Source: Perkinsus olseni (lineage: Eukaryota > Perkinsozoa > Perkinsida > Perkinsidae). From it: a stretch of DNA of 55,087 nt. Each line of letters starts with the position of its first letter. Position 1 is the stretch's first letter. The DNA lies in NCBI GenBank assembly GCA_013115135.1, contig JABANP010000352.1:1-55087 (forward strand), written 5' to 3'. Positions 22,899 through 33,864 of the stretch are shown here, one piece after another. A program made the translations under genes and the position numbers. The notes beneath the pieces were generated by a model. The model did no database searches and was not told where the DNA came from. It saw only the letters and a program-made list of their open reading frames with translations.

Positions 22899-24064
22899 AT
22901 GCGATCAACTTTTTCCCCACCCATCGTCGTACCCATCGGAGCTCTCCTGCTCCTGACAGTCGGCGCTACTAAAAATGATTATGCCTGTCACATTCCCGAT
23001 GATCCCCATCAACCAATCTCTTGCCTGGTTTCTGTTGTCAAGAAATCAATTGCCTTTGATGTAGTCGGCTTAGTCGACTACAGTCGAGTTTACTACCAGG
23101 GTCCATATTACTACTCTGAGCATACCATGACAACTGACGAGGACGGTATAAAGCGGTACTCGAGTGTCACTTGTAAAGTCGCTCGGGTTCGACGTGAGAA
23201 AAGGAAGTTTCTCAAGACGCTTGACTCGTGCGGTATCGAGTGGTTGAGAGGTGCCAGTCTTATCGCCTACACTGCCGGGTCTAATGGCTATATGGTTGAT
23301 ATACCGCGAGGGGATGTTGTTGACCGTCAACACTTCAAAAGGCTCACTATGAAGAACGTATGTGATCTTCGCATCCCTCGGTACGGTAATGCGGGCGATG
23401 TCGTCGCAGCATACGTGAACGACAAGCCCGAGAACTGGGAAGTACACGTTTCCCTCCGGTCAAGGGTCTTCCTCTCCAAGAAGCGCAAAGCCTATGTGAA
23501 ATTCTACAAGGTCAATCGAGGACACCTTTGGAGCTTGCCGAATGCATTTCGCAGCCCGTACTATGAGGTCATGTTCGACGGATACAACAATGGGAAAGCC
23601 TTCTTCTTCAAACACGGCTCTCTTCACAGGCCTGGGGAATATGCAACTTTCCTGACCATGTTCGACAAGGTGTATCTACTCTTCGACACACCAGATAGGA
23701 ACAACAGCTGGTCTGATAGGTAAGCCGCAGTTGGACATCTACCCTCTCAGCCATTCTCTTCGAATCTCCCAACGAAATCCCGAGGTTGATGCGATCGTAT
23801 GCCGTACTGCGTAGCTCGTTAAGAAGTTAGCATGGGCCTAGTTCGATCAACATGAGACCTCATTTCGAGCAGCACGCCCTGATGATGATCAATTTTCAGG
23901 GAAGATAGGCGAGCAGCATCCGAGCAGGAATGCCTATGGGATCCACCACCAAGGTACCGCGAGGTTCCCGAGCGGGCGTTTCCATAACTAATGATCCCTG
24001 AATACTGGCCGTTCATCTTAGTTACGAAGATGTAGTCCGTCGACAGACTATCAACTCTCTCTAA
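22899..24064 (+). CDS. A3: secreted family A protein with a PPPSY tail
   Basis: Exons 22899-23719, 23900-23953 and 24022-24064 join in frame to 305 residues. The first exon holds the signal peptide (IVVPIGALLLLTVGAT), the C-x11-C pair (ACHIPDDPHQPISC), SEHTMTTDEDGIKRYSS, EWLRGA, and the C-terminal block GKAFFFKHGSLHRPGEY with VYLLFDTPDR. It seems to stop at 23723, but the stop lies in the donor GATAG|gtaagc. The two tail exons add an acidic, Cys-containing stretch and CLWDPPPSYEDVV. The codons for PPPSY are split by the last intron (CCA CCA CCA AG / T TAC). Both introns are phase 2. There is no transmembrane segment after the signal peptide. Inference: a secreted protein whose tail could bind WW domains. 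Confidence 0.75.
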
Positions 24065-24256
24065 CTCTCTCCGTGAGTTCACTCGCGAACGGTGACGAGT
24101 ATCCTGTGTATAAAGATTTTCTCATGGTCATCACGATTAACACACACCAGAATTTTCACTTGTGGGGTGGACAGGACCTCCCCTCCTAGAGAACATGTTT
24201 TATGCCGTTGTGGATGTCTTGAATATACGTCATTTGCTTTCGTGTTTGTTACGGCT
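24021..24256 (+). repeat. Direct repeat, copy 1 (3' flank of A3)
   Basis: From the last tail exon of A3 onward this stretch nearly matches 25763-25990 downstream of A4, including a long near-identical run starting tcctgtgtataaagattttc. The 3' flank was duplicated together with the gene. Confidence 0.8.
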
Positions 24257-24626
24257 GCTGCGGGATGACTCTGTGCCTCTATACCAGTGCCCCAGCTACG
24301 CTGAGAGTGGCCTCCAATGATCTCAGGAACCATCGACGCCATCTCCTGCAGGCCGCACATCACGAAACCTGTCCGGCCGCGCTAGCGCATCCTTCAGTAG
24401 CCGTCCCTCCTGCTGCCCCGTTGAGGCCATCCTCGTGCCGCATGTTTCCAACTCCCTCTAGCATGGTGTGTCGAAACAGAGACTAACAACGACCTCGGCC
24501 AGGGGTCATTCGCGTGCGCTCCAGGCTCGCGCGTATGGCGGATGCGCCGCGTACGTCTCAGCAAGGTGATCACGTCTCGTCTCGCGAATAATGATGTGCA
24601 CTTTTAGTACTTCAGAATTCTTCGAA
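24257..24626. other. Spacer before A4
   Basis: No gene recognised. The 40 or so bases before ATG 24627 match the upstream sequence of A1 and A3. Confidence 0.3.
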
Positions 24627-25777
24627 ATGCGATCAACTTCTTCCCGACCCATCGGCCTACTCATCGGGGCTCTTCTGCTCCTGACAGTCGGCGCTACCAA
24701 GGATGATTATGCCTGTCATATCCCTGATGATCCCCAACAGCCAATCTCTTGTCTGGTCTCTGCTGTCAAGGAATCAATTGTCTTTGATCGGTCCAACTAC
24801 CAGGGTCCATATTACTACTCTGAGCATACCATGACAACGGACGAGGACGGTATAAAGCGGTACTCGAGTGTCACTTGTAAAGTCACTCTGGTTCGACGTG
24901 AGAAAAGGAAGTTTTTCGAGCCGGTTGGCTCATGCGATATGGAGTGGTTGCGAGATGCCGGTCGCGTCGCCTACACTGCCAAGCCTAATGGGTATATGGT
25001 TTATGTGCCCCGTGGGGATGGTAATGAAGCTCGATACTTCAAACGACTCACTGCCAAGAGAGTGGGTGATATGCGCATTCCTCGACACGGCAACAAGGGT
25101 GATGTCATCGCGGCATACGTGAACGATGAGCCCGAGGGATGGGAAGTACACGTTTCCCTCGGAGCGAAGGCTCTCTTGTCTAAGAAACGCAAAGCCCATG
25201 CAGTATTCTACATGGTCAAACAGGGACACCGTTGGAGCTTGCCGAGCGCATTAAGTGGCCCGTACTATGAGGTCATGTTGGACGGAATCAACAATGGAGA
25301 AGCCTTCTTCTTCAAGCATGGCTCTAATCACAGGCCTGGTATATATGCTACCTTCTTGACCATGTTCGACAAGGTGTATTTACTCTTCGACACACCTGAT
25401 AGGAACAACACCTGGGTGATAGGTAAGCCTCAGCTCGCCATCTATCATGCTGCCGTGATCTTTCATTGTTCCTACCAAACAACAAAGATGATACGATCGT
25501 ATGCTGTTCTGCTAGCTCAATGAAAAGCAAACAATGGCGACGGTGTCTAGACCTTGTTCGACCGGCGCGGGCCTCACTTCGAGCAGCGCGCGCTGGATTC
25601 CCGCTCCACTCCGCTCATCAGTACGCTGATCATTTTTCAGAGACGATGGACGGGCGGCCTGTGAGTAGGAATGCTCATGAGAACCTCTACCAAGGTACCG
25701 TAAGGTCTCCAAGCGGACGTCTTTATCACCCATGACCCTCCAGAAACTCGTCGTTCATCTCAGTTACGAAGATGTAG
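24627..25777 (+). CDS. A4: secreted family A protein with a decayed tail
   Basis: The main exon 24627-25422 is intact and close to A3: signal peptide (RPIGLLIGALLLLTVG), ACHIPDDPQQPISC, EAFFFKHGSNHRPG, VYLLFDTPDR. Exon 2 (25641-25694) and exon 3 (from 25764) match the A3 tail exons. However, the end of the main exon is one base shorter than in A3, so splicing enters the tail in another frame (NLYQVTKM, stop 25775-25777). Read in the A3 frame, the tail exon has two stops and LPSY instead of PPPSY. The body is therefore preserved while the PPxY tail has been lost. Confidence 0.65.
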
Positions 25778-25990
25778 TCCGATGCTGACAGTTTATCAAC
25801 TCTCTCTGTGAGTTCACTCGCGAACGTCAACGAGTATCCTGTGTATAAAGATTTTCTCATGGTCATCACGATTAACACACACCAGAATTTTCACTTGTGG
25901 GGTGGACAGGTCACCCCCTCCTAGAGAACATGTTTTATGCCGTTGTGGATGTCTTGAATATACGTCATTGTTTTTGTGTTGGTTGCGGCT
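25763..25990 (+). repeat. Direct repeat, copy 2 (3' flank of A4)
   Basis: Matches 24021-24256 downstream of A3, with a few substitutions and small indels. It marks a tandem duplication unit of about 1.7 kb, gene plus 3' flank. Confidence 0.8.
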
Positions 25991-26219
25991 TCTGCGGGTT
26001 AGGTTTAACTTCGTCTCCCTACGCCGGATTCGAAGATATCAGCTCCCTCAGCCCTCACAGTAACAGGAGGCATCGCCAGCCGCGCAGCTTTCAGAACTCC
26101 CTCCACTACGTTTCTACTCGCCGCCTCGCCCTCGCTGGACGATTCGAAGATTTACCTTTCTCGTTCATCATGAGGAAACAACGACGATGCACACTTTTTG
26201 TTCTCTTGGGTTCTCCGGC
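25991..26219. other. Spacer before A5
   Basis: Nothing recognised. Confidence 0.3.
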
Positions 26220-27258
26220 ATGCGATCATCTGTTTTCCGACCCATCGGCCTACTCATCGGAGCTCTCCTGCTCCTGACAGTCGGCGCTACCAGGGATGAT
26301 TATGCCTGTCATATCCCTGATGATCTCCAACAACCAATCTCTTGTCTGGTCTCTGCTGTCAAGGAATCAATTGTCTTTGATCGGTCCAACTACCAGGGTC
26401 CATATTACTACTCTGAGCATACCATGACAACTGACGAGGACGGTATAAAGCGGTACTCGAGTGTCACTTGTACGGTTATTCGGGCTCGACCGTCGAACCC
26501 GCGTCGTCGAACCATCGGCTCTCGACGCGGGAAGAGGAAGTTTTTCAAGTCGACTGGTTCATGCGATATCGAGTGGTTGCGAGATGCTGGTCTCGTCGCC
26601 TACACCGCCGGGTCTAATGGCTGTATGGTTGATGTGCCACGAGGGGATGGTGTTGCCCGTAGACACTTCAAAAGGCTCACTGTGAAGGAACTGTGTGAAC
26701 TTCGCCTCCCTCGACGCGGGAACAGAGGTGCCGTCGTCGCGACATACGTGAACGACGAGCCCGAGCGATGGGAAGCACATGTTTCCCTCCGATCGAGATT
26801 TTTATTTTCCCAGAAACGCAAAGCGCGCGTCAAATTCTACAGAGTCGACGGGGGACACCGTTGGATAGTGCCAGATGGAGTGCTTCGCGACGACAACGAG
26901 GTCTTGAGGCACGGTCCGAACTTTGAGATGCTGATCGGCGGAAATGATGATGGGATAGCCTTCTTCTTCAAGCACGGCTCTTTTCACAGGCCTGGTGAAT
27001 ATGCTACTTTCTTGACCATGTTTGACAAGGTTTATTTACTCTTCGACACGCCCGATAGGAACAACACCGAGCCCGATTTTGGGACGGCTCCCGAACATAC
27101 ATGCCTATGGCATCCTCCACCGAGGTACCGCGACGTTTCCGAGTCGTGCATTTCCGTTACTGCTAGAATCCATGAATCTAGAATCAACGAGTGTTCGCTG
27201 TTTTGGTCTCAGTTACGAGGAAGTAGTCCAAGGGGCAGATTATCAAGCCTCGCTGTGA
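26220..27258 (+). CDS. A5: secreted family A protein with a PPPSYEE tail
   Basis: Exons 26220-27124 and 27213-27258 join in frame to 316 residues. Signal peptide (RPIGLLIGALLLLTVGAT), ACHIPDDLQQPISC, SEHTMTTDEDG, then a basic insertion absent from A3 and A4 (RPSNPRRRTIGSRRG, partly a small tandem repeat), EWLRDAG, and the block GIAFFFKHGSFHRPGEY with VYLLFDTPDR. Unlike A3, the body runs without an intron into the acidic, Cys-containing tail (CLWHPPP). The remaining intron again splits the motif (CCT CCA CCG AG / T TAC) to give HPPPSYEEVV; the protein ends QGADYQASL. Without splicing, the frame stops at 27269. Intact and probably functional; predicted secreted. Confidence 0.8.
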
Positions 27259-27958
27259 CAGGTCAGTAGAAAGGCCCTGGTGGCACTAGGCTCGTGCGCC
27301 ACCACGGCTGCTCGGATTGTCCGTTGAGGTGATCTTCCTTCGCTTATGTAGCATCCACTAAATGAGACATGGTGTATCACGCTGTGGATGTTATGACGGG
27401 TTGTTCCTGTTGTGTTGTTAACACCTGTTGGATGGATTCCACCCCGAGTTCCCATGCCGAAGGCCTGCCACAGTGTGGCAGCGGCCCCTGTAGGCCTCAG
27501 AGGCGCGAGGTTTTCAAGAAATGAGTATTTAAGATGCTGAGCGATTTCGTGAAGCTCGTCTAACTATCACTCCGTAATTTTCAACGCTGCATCGGCAACT
27601 CAGCGAGGTCTTCAAATTCAACGCTCAGTTATTACAGCTCCTGTGATACGTCGCGGATCAACAATGAACAGGGCGCGCTCAGAGGAGCTCGTGACTCTCG
27701 GTCGCAGATTATCTAATCGACATTACAGCGCTCGTACCACTTTTCCCGTTATTCAGTCACCACCTTGGCGACCGCAAAAAGTTCATCACCAAGGACACTC
27801 ATTGACGCTCATTAGGGACGTCCGAACGAGTAGTCCACTCGTGACGTTAGCCGGTGAATATTATAGGCCCCGCGCACGATGACGATTATGCCGCGCTGGA
27901 CTTCACTGCGACCCACCAGCGCTCTCAAATCTCCGCTCTGTTCTGGTTCCGTTGTCTA
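27259..27958. other. Spacer between A5 and B1
   Basis: No gene recognised. It marks the change from an all-A stretch to mixed A and B copies. Confidence 0.3.
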
Positions 27959-29197
27959 ATGGCCACTAAGAATCCCTTCTGTATCCTCATCTTCGGTCTC
28001 ATAACCATCGTAGCTTCGGAATTCCCATTCAAGTTCTACTGCCGATTTCATGAGGAGCTACAGTCCGTGTGCCTTCGAACGAAGCAGTATAGCGGCCTCT
28101 CTGGTTTCATTTCCAACGAGGTTTTCGTTCCCGGATCCAACTCGAATGTATCGCAGTACTGGACCCTCAACTGGAAGGCTCATCCGAGAGAGTCGTTCGT
28201 ACAACTCCACCATTGCGACGACTTGACCGTGCCGAGCGAGCGGTGCTTCCCATGGGCCTTCCGGAATCCCCTCCCGTACTGCAAGTATGATGGTAGAGGT
28301 GACCGACCAGGCTTCTTCGATATCACTTTTACTCGCCGCGAACCAGATAAGCGCTTCACAAAGCTAATGCCAATCTCGATGTATGATGTCCCATTGAGGG
28401 GAGACCCACCCCAGGCGGAGTTCGTGGTGCATCACCCAACCAAGTAGACGGCGATATTGCAGCGAGGGGAATACTCTAAGACGAAGGAGCGGCATGAAAG
28501 GGTGTTTAAAGTCAGAGCCAACATTCCTGGCACTGTGAACTCATATTGGGACGTTGGACCTCTCCTCGGTGGCGTCGTACGAGGCTCGAGAGGAAGGATA
28601 GACGGGATGTTCGTAGAGGCTGAGGCTTTCTTCTTCAAACTCCCGACAACAACGGAGCAATACGGCCTGATGCTCACCAAAGGGATTAATTCATACATGT
28701 TGTACAGAACAGACGAAGTTGGGCTCCGGCGACACGACAGGCTCCCACCACGGTGAGTGTGTGCTTCGGCAGTCTGTACTGCTCCGAAGCAGCGCCGGAT
28801 CCCTCAGTTTCGGTGGAAGGCGACTGGCCGAGTTGTTCCGCCCTCCAAGGTACCACCACTCTGCATTTCTACCGTTGGCCTCTCCTTTCCCCTCAGGTAC
28901 CAACAATCTCGCCCGAACAACGATTACTCTCCCCCTACCTACGAGGACTCCCTGCCTCCCCCTTATGAGGACTACACTCCTGTACGTTCCGAGGCTCCTT
29001 CTCCCCCCGGGTCGCCCCCCACCTATAATCAGGCAACGGACGCAACCGATGCCTCATCAGATCATGAAGTAAGTCGTTGGGATGGTTCCTGTGTGGACGC
29101 GCGTATTCGGTGGAATGCCGGTGTAAAAGTGCTAGCCACCACACAACCTGTGCGAGGTTCGCCACTTGCCTGCTGGCCCGAGACCCCCCCGACTTGA
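27959..29197 (+). pseudogene. B1: family B copy with a nonsense codon and four PPxY motifs in its tail
   Basis: The main exon 27959-28752 has a signal peptide (FCILIFGLITIVAS), a C-x9-C pair (FYCRFHEELQSVC), the family B middle (SMYDVPLRGDPPQAEF) and the block EAEAFFFKLPTTTEQYGLML. Codon 163 is TAG (28445-28447) where B8 has TGG; the frame is otherwise open across it. Exons 28808-28849 and 28897-29197 join in phase 2, giving a longer tail than in other copies, with FRPPRYQQ (split by the intron), SPPTYEDS, LPPPYEDY and SPPTYNQ. A further donor (gtaagt at 29069) may shorten the end. It could be a recent nonsense allele, an assembly error or a pseudogene; the tail shows no decay. Confidence 0.7.
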
Positions 29198-29538
29198 AGC
29201 TGCCTCGACATGCAATGATTTCTTTCAGTGATGGTACTGAGTGATCAACGCTGAAGCTCGATATGACATCGACATCTCCGATTCTTTGGGACTGTCTTGG
29301 GTGATGATTCGAAACAAACTGCGACTTATCGGAGTTGGAAGTCTCACTCAGTTCATCGCTGTTTATGGATGTTCGACTACTGTGCTGTAGCTCTGTTATG
29401 GACGTTGGTTGTGTTATTCAGTCGGCCTGGGAAAAAAACTCGGACTCGTTAATGCTCATGCTGGTTTCCGTCTCCAGAGGCCCCAGTTGTTAGTGACCCG
29501 CTTGCACATACTAACATACTAGGTCTTACCTGAGAAAT

Positions 29539-29557
29539 TACCCGCTAACAGCGGGTA
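29539..29557. repeat. Perfect hairpin, 8-bp stem
   Basis: TACCCGCT, loop AAC, AGCGGGTA. Lies in the spacer 3' of B1. Role unknown. Confidence 0.6.
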
Positions 29558-29949
29558 CTGAGGCTGGAGGAAATCCTTGGGGGCTTGATGCCCGCTTGTT
29601 CGAGCGTTGCCTCGGTGCGGTCGACTGCAACGATTTGTGTCACACGAATTGCGTGTGTTTTATTCACAGTTTCGAAACAAGGGATGAGCGTTACTCCGAT
29701 ATTGAATATCGGATATTAAGCGTATCTTCGTGAGAAGTGATCCGGTGGAACTGTTAAAGGAGTCCATAGTGAGGGCTCTTCAGAAGACAGTCACTACCTT
29801 TTTATAGACAGGTAGTCGTGCCACCTATTTGTTCCCCTTTAGACAAATACGAGACCGAATGAAGACTCCTATAAAGTGCCTGGCACGAGAGTTGCGGCCT
29901 GAGCGGTACACATTTGACCGCCGGTTGAACGATGGAGTCCATCGGATGG

Positions 29950-29970
29950 ACGTACTCCTAGGGAGTACGT
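29950..29970. repeat. Perfect hairpin, 9-bp stem
   Basis: ACGTACTCC, loop TAG, GGAGTACGT. Lies between B1 and A6. Role unknown. Confidence 0.6.
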
Positions 29971-30619
29971 TGCTCTCTCGATAGTTCTCGATCAAAATCG
30001 CAAACCACGAACTCTGTTTGATAACTGCTGAAGGAAAGGGGGTGGATGATGGGATTTGGATGATGATATTGAGGGATCGTCAGGCCCGTCAGCATCCCGG
30101 ATTCTTAGTGCGGACAGAATCTCAGGTATCGGCTGATTGCTACGGCAGTGCGTCTCCTTGAGCAGTGATGGCCGGCCGTCACTTTTACGCAGTCGCTGGA
30201 CACACACCGCTCGAGTGAGGTTGCCAATGGTGTTGCGAGTCTGCGCCTGCTGTGCCCGGGAATATCCGCACAAGTGTGTTTCCTTCTCACCCTGCCATCA
30301 TGCGCTCGAAAATAATTTTTCCATGCTATTTTCGTGCTTCCACCTCCGTTCTTCGCTCCTACGAAGTCTCTGTGCCTCGAGTTTACGCTGGGATTCTTCT
30401 TTCTAATGCGAGTATGCCGTACGGAAGGCTTGGCGTGTGTCCAGCAACCAACAAACACCCGTGAGCAATCGAGCAAGCACCTTTACTGAATGACCAAAAC
30501 CTCAATGGTTGGCAGCCACTAATCGTTTTTCATCGCGAAGATGATGTAGGGCACCTCTGCTTTCTTTCGCTGGCAATTCTGTATGCCGGGCACCTCCATC
30601 TCCTTGGAGTATCACGTTG

Positions 30620-31524
30620 ATGAGATCAGCAGCCGTCCCACTCATCGAGGCCGTTGCCCTCTTAATGCTCACCGGCGCCACTAAGGAGGAGTACGCCTGT
30701 CATTTCCCCGACGACCCTACCTCACCAATTCCTCGTCTGGTCGCTAAAGTCAGGGCCGGCAGCATCCGTGGTATCAAGGCATCTGAATTGGGACGATATC
30801 TTTACTCTCAACAAACCAAGGAGACGGGAGCTTCACTTGTGAGGTTGAATCGAACACTCGAAATAATACCAAATGCATCAAGCCTAGAGAGCTCCGCGAT
30901 ATTTCGTGGTTGAGGATTGTCAGCTACGTCGCCTACACGCGAGGGCGTCATGGCTATATGATTGGAACGGCGCTTCCTCAGGACGGAGCGAGGCATTTCA
31001 GAAAAATTAAAGTTGCGAGAGTGTACGGCGTGCAGCAACATCTGAATGACTCCTGGTACGGCGACATGTTGTACATGGATGATATCCCTGTGGGGTGGGA
31101 AGCGAGAGTTGATCGCACATAGTTGACGATGAGCGCTCGCTTGGCTGTGGACTTTTGGATAACTGGTCCGGTGTCCGGAAGCTGTCTAGGTAAATTCTTT
31201 CCTATGTTAAGCTCCAGAAGAGGGTTCGAAAGGCACGGTCAGATGGCCTTCTTTGAGGGGGTTTCGCGCAAGGAAAAGGCGAAAGCCTTCTTCTTTAGAC
31301 ACGGCTCAAGGGCCAGGCATGGCGCTCACGCTGCTTTCCTGACCACGACCAATGAAGTGCATCTACTTCTTCACATATCAGAAAACTCTCCTCGAGGAGT
31401 TCTCCAGCCTGCCGCCCCACTCAACGAGGCTCAGTGCGGGAGACTATTGCGCCAGCTGAACATCAACTACCGTAGCCCTCCTCGAGTGCTGACACCTCCC
31501 CTCCTTCTTGAGATGGTTTCCTAA
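30620..31524 (+). pseudogene. A6: degraded family A copy
   Basis: ATG 30620 opens a signal peptide (VPLIEAVALLMLTGAT) and EEYACHFPDDPTSPI, but the second Cys position reads Arg. A frameshift lies at about 30850-30900, after which the matching frame resumes with RDISWLRIVSYVAYTRG. An in-frame TAG stands at 31120-31122 before the C-terminal part (KAKAFFFRHGSRARHG). No PPxY tail was found. Two frame breaks plus loss of a conserved Cys indicate a dead copy. Confidence 0.7.
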
Positions 31525-31908
31525 GATCGAGTCCTTCCACTTGAGTGCACATGTGAACTGGCATACCCGTGAGTCGAATTCGAGGTGTCGTTGTTGATGT
31601 TGATATCGATGCTTGACTTTGTTGCTCATCATGTTTTTTGAAGATAATGTGTCCATTGTGTTTGTCAATGAACGGAGGCAGTCTAGTAGCACCTCCACAA
31701 GCGACGCTTCGTAATCGAGTCGACAGAGTTTTTCTCACGCAAGGCTCCCAGCTACACTATAGCATTTTCGGTGTCATACGAAATGCAAGTGTTCTCAGGA
31801 CTATTTCCGAGCACCAATACCGCGGAGATATCTTCTAGGGCGTTGCAAACCGTAACTCATCCCGTTGGTGTGTACTATCCATCTCATTCAGTTCCAGGAT
31901 CTTCAATC
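31525..31908. other. Spacer before A7, with the recurrent element
   Basis: Contains a weak copy of the array element (tgtgtttgtcaatgaacgg, 31656-31674) about 235 nt before ATG 31909. Nothing else recognised. Confidence 0.4.
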
Positions 31909-33075
31909 ATGAAATCGACAGTTCCCGGGTTCAACGGCCTGCTTGGAGTTTTAGCTCTTTTGGAGGTCGTTGGTGCTGCTAAGGATAAGTACGCCTGTCA
32001 TATCCCTGATGACCCAGAATCACCAATCTCGTGCCTCGTGGCCGACGTGAAGGAAGGCGGCCTCCGTGACTGGGGATCATCTTTGATTGGGCCCTCATCT
32101 CTATTCGGAACATGCTGTGAGGGTCGGTGAAGACGGTATTGAGAGATACACAAGTGTTACTTGCGACATTGAACCAGTCGAAGGCAGGAAAGGAAAGTCC
32201 TTCAAGGCCAGTGACCCCAACAAGTGCAATATCAGATGGCTCAAAGATGCCAGCAGAGTTGACTACTTGAAAGAGGAAAATGATTACTTCATCGACTTGC
32301 CGCATGGGCGCGAAGATTCGCACTTCAAAAAGCTAGAACCGAGAGAAGCATGCGATCTTCCCTTCCCTCCAGAGGGGGCGACTTATGAGAATGATGGGCC
32401 TACTGGATGGGAAGTGGACGTAAAACTCGGCTCGAAGGTCTTCGGATCCGGTATCTTGGGTCGTGAGAAACGCAACGTCTACGTGGAATTTCACCAAGTC
32501 TCCCCAGGCAGGCGCGAACGTGTGCCGAACTTCGGAGTCGTAAGGAACCATCAGATGATGCTAGGCAAGATGGATGATGGAAGAGCTTTCTTCTTTAAAC
32601 ACGGCTCGAGCAACAGGCCGAAAAAGAATGCCATCTTTTTGACCATTTTCAACAAGGTTTTCTTACTCTTCAACACCTCTGATAGGGAGAAGAACCTAAA
32701 CCGTCGCCCTCCACCTTCCGCCCCGCCTCTTGAGTGAGTTTCGGCGCTCAAGTCGAATGCTCTCCTCCGTTCACTACTCTTGTAGTGGATTGCTATTCAC
32801 CCGCTCAACCTCGGAGGGCTACCAATTGCTTTTTCTCGGTCTCGTTCGGGATTGTCGAAAATCTCGGGCGCGTCGAGAACGCTCGCCTCCTTTCAGGAAG
32901 AGCCTGAAGCAACTCTGCCACAGCAGTGTCCCACGGCACCAGCCCCGCCAACGGCGCCTCCCCCAAGGTACTCTCGAATTCTCGCCAACGTGACGCTCCT
33001 TGTGTTAATCACCTTGACTGCAGTTACGAAGAGGCCATGAGTCAATCAGCTCAAGTGAAGCGCCCACTGAGGTAG
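31909..33075 (+). pseudogene. A7: family A copy with a one-base frameshift and a PPPSYEE tail
   Basis: ATG 31909 gives the signal peptide (FNGLLGVLALLEVVGAA) and ACHIPDDPESPISC. One base appears to be missing near 32075-32090 (in catctttgattggg), shifting the frame between SPISCLVADVKEGG and PHLYSEHAVRV. The rest of the body is open to the GRAFFFKHGSSNRP block and VFLLFNTSDR. Exons 32897-32967 and 33024-33075 encode a Pro-rich tail (APPTAPPPSYEEAM), with PPPSY again split by the intron (CCC CCA AG / T TAC). The donor gtgagt after 32733 is out of phase with this tail by one base, so a second small indel or another donor must be assumed. Either a young pseudogene or a gene hit by base-calling errors. 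Confidence 0.6.
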
Positions 33076-33864
33076 CATAAGATTTTGCAGCAATTATCTT
33101 CGAACCTGTATCGGGAGTGTCTTCACTATTATTCTCTCAGGAACGTCAGCTCCATCCGTCTGCCAATTGTTGAGGAACCTCCACCGAGGTATCGCGCGTC
33201 CATGAGGCCTCACATCTCATGAGATTTTGTTAACCGGTTTTATCGCAGTTACGAAGCAGTTGTCGCCTAATCGATCTTCACATTTGTGAATGGCGTATTT
33301 CGCTCGAGTAAGTCCGTTCGGCCGGCTTGTGAGGACCCGTCTTCGTGTCGTTTTGCAAGATCAAATTCCACAGCACCCGTCGTTGATGTGTTTCTGCATA
33401 CCCATCGAAAGGAACTGACGGGATGGGGAATAGGAAAAACCTCGAGAAGCTCTCGTGACAGGTATATAGTGTGGACGGCTATTTTCTTCTGGAGTGGACA
33501 CGGCGGTGATCTCAATCCTTCTTTTTCCATTTGATACAGAAAGCATGCTGTTGTTCGTGTGATGTTTTGAGTGTTCGACTACTCCTCTTTCTTGTGTTGA
33601 TCAAAGCTCTATAGTAGTTTTCTTTCAGAGATAGCCCATAGCCGTTCCTATAGGAACGGCTGCACTCACTGGGCTGGCTCAAATTCATCGGGAAAGTCGC
33701 TCCACGCACCAGCGAAACCCTCATGTATTTGGTGGTGTATCCTCGCCGACGACAGCGGTTGCTGTCGAACAGTCATTACAGGTTCAACCGTAGCGCCTTG
33801 CCGGTTTTGGGGATCTAATATCCGCTATCCCCTCGTAGCGCTTGTGTTCGTTCACCTACTACCA
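33076..33864. other. Spacer between A7 and B2, with a long palindrome
   Basis: No gene recognised. Contains the 22-nt perfect palindrome at 33640-33661. Confidence 0.35.
33640..33661. repeat. Perfect 22-nt palindrome
   Basis: AGCCGTTCCTA followed directly by its reverse complement. It lies about 200 nt before ATG 33865 of B2. It could form an 11-bp hairpin or be a dimeric binding site. Confidence 0.7.

Larger units (their letters stand above)
29198..30619. other. Long spacer between B1 and A6
   Basis: About 1.4 kb with no convincing gene. It holds two perfect hairpins (29539-29557 and 29950-29970). The other frames here lack signal peptides, splice logic or similarity to neighbours. Confidence 0.35.

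Noticed and set aside
28432..28698. Separate gene starting at 28457
   Set aside because: It is the same frame as B1, continued after the internal TAG.
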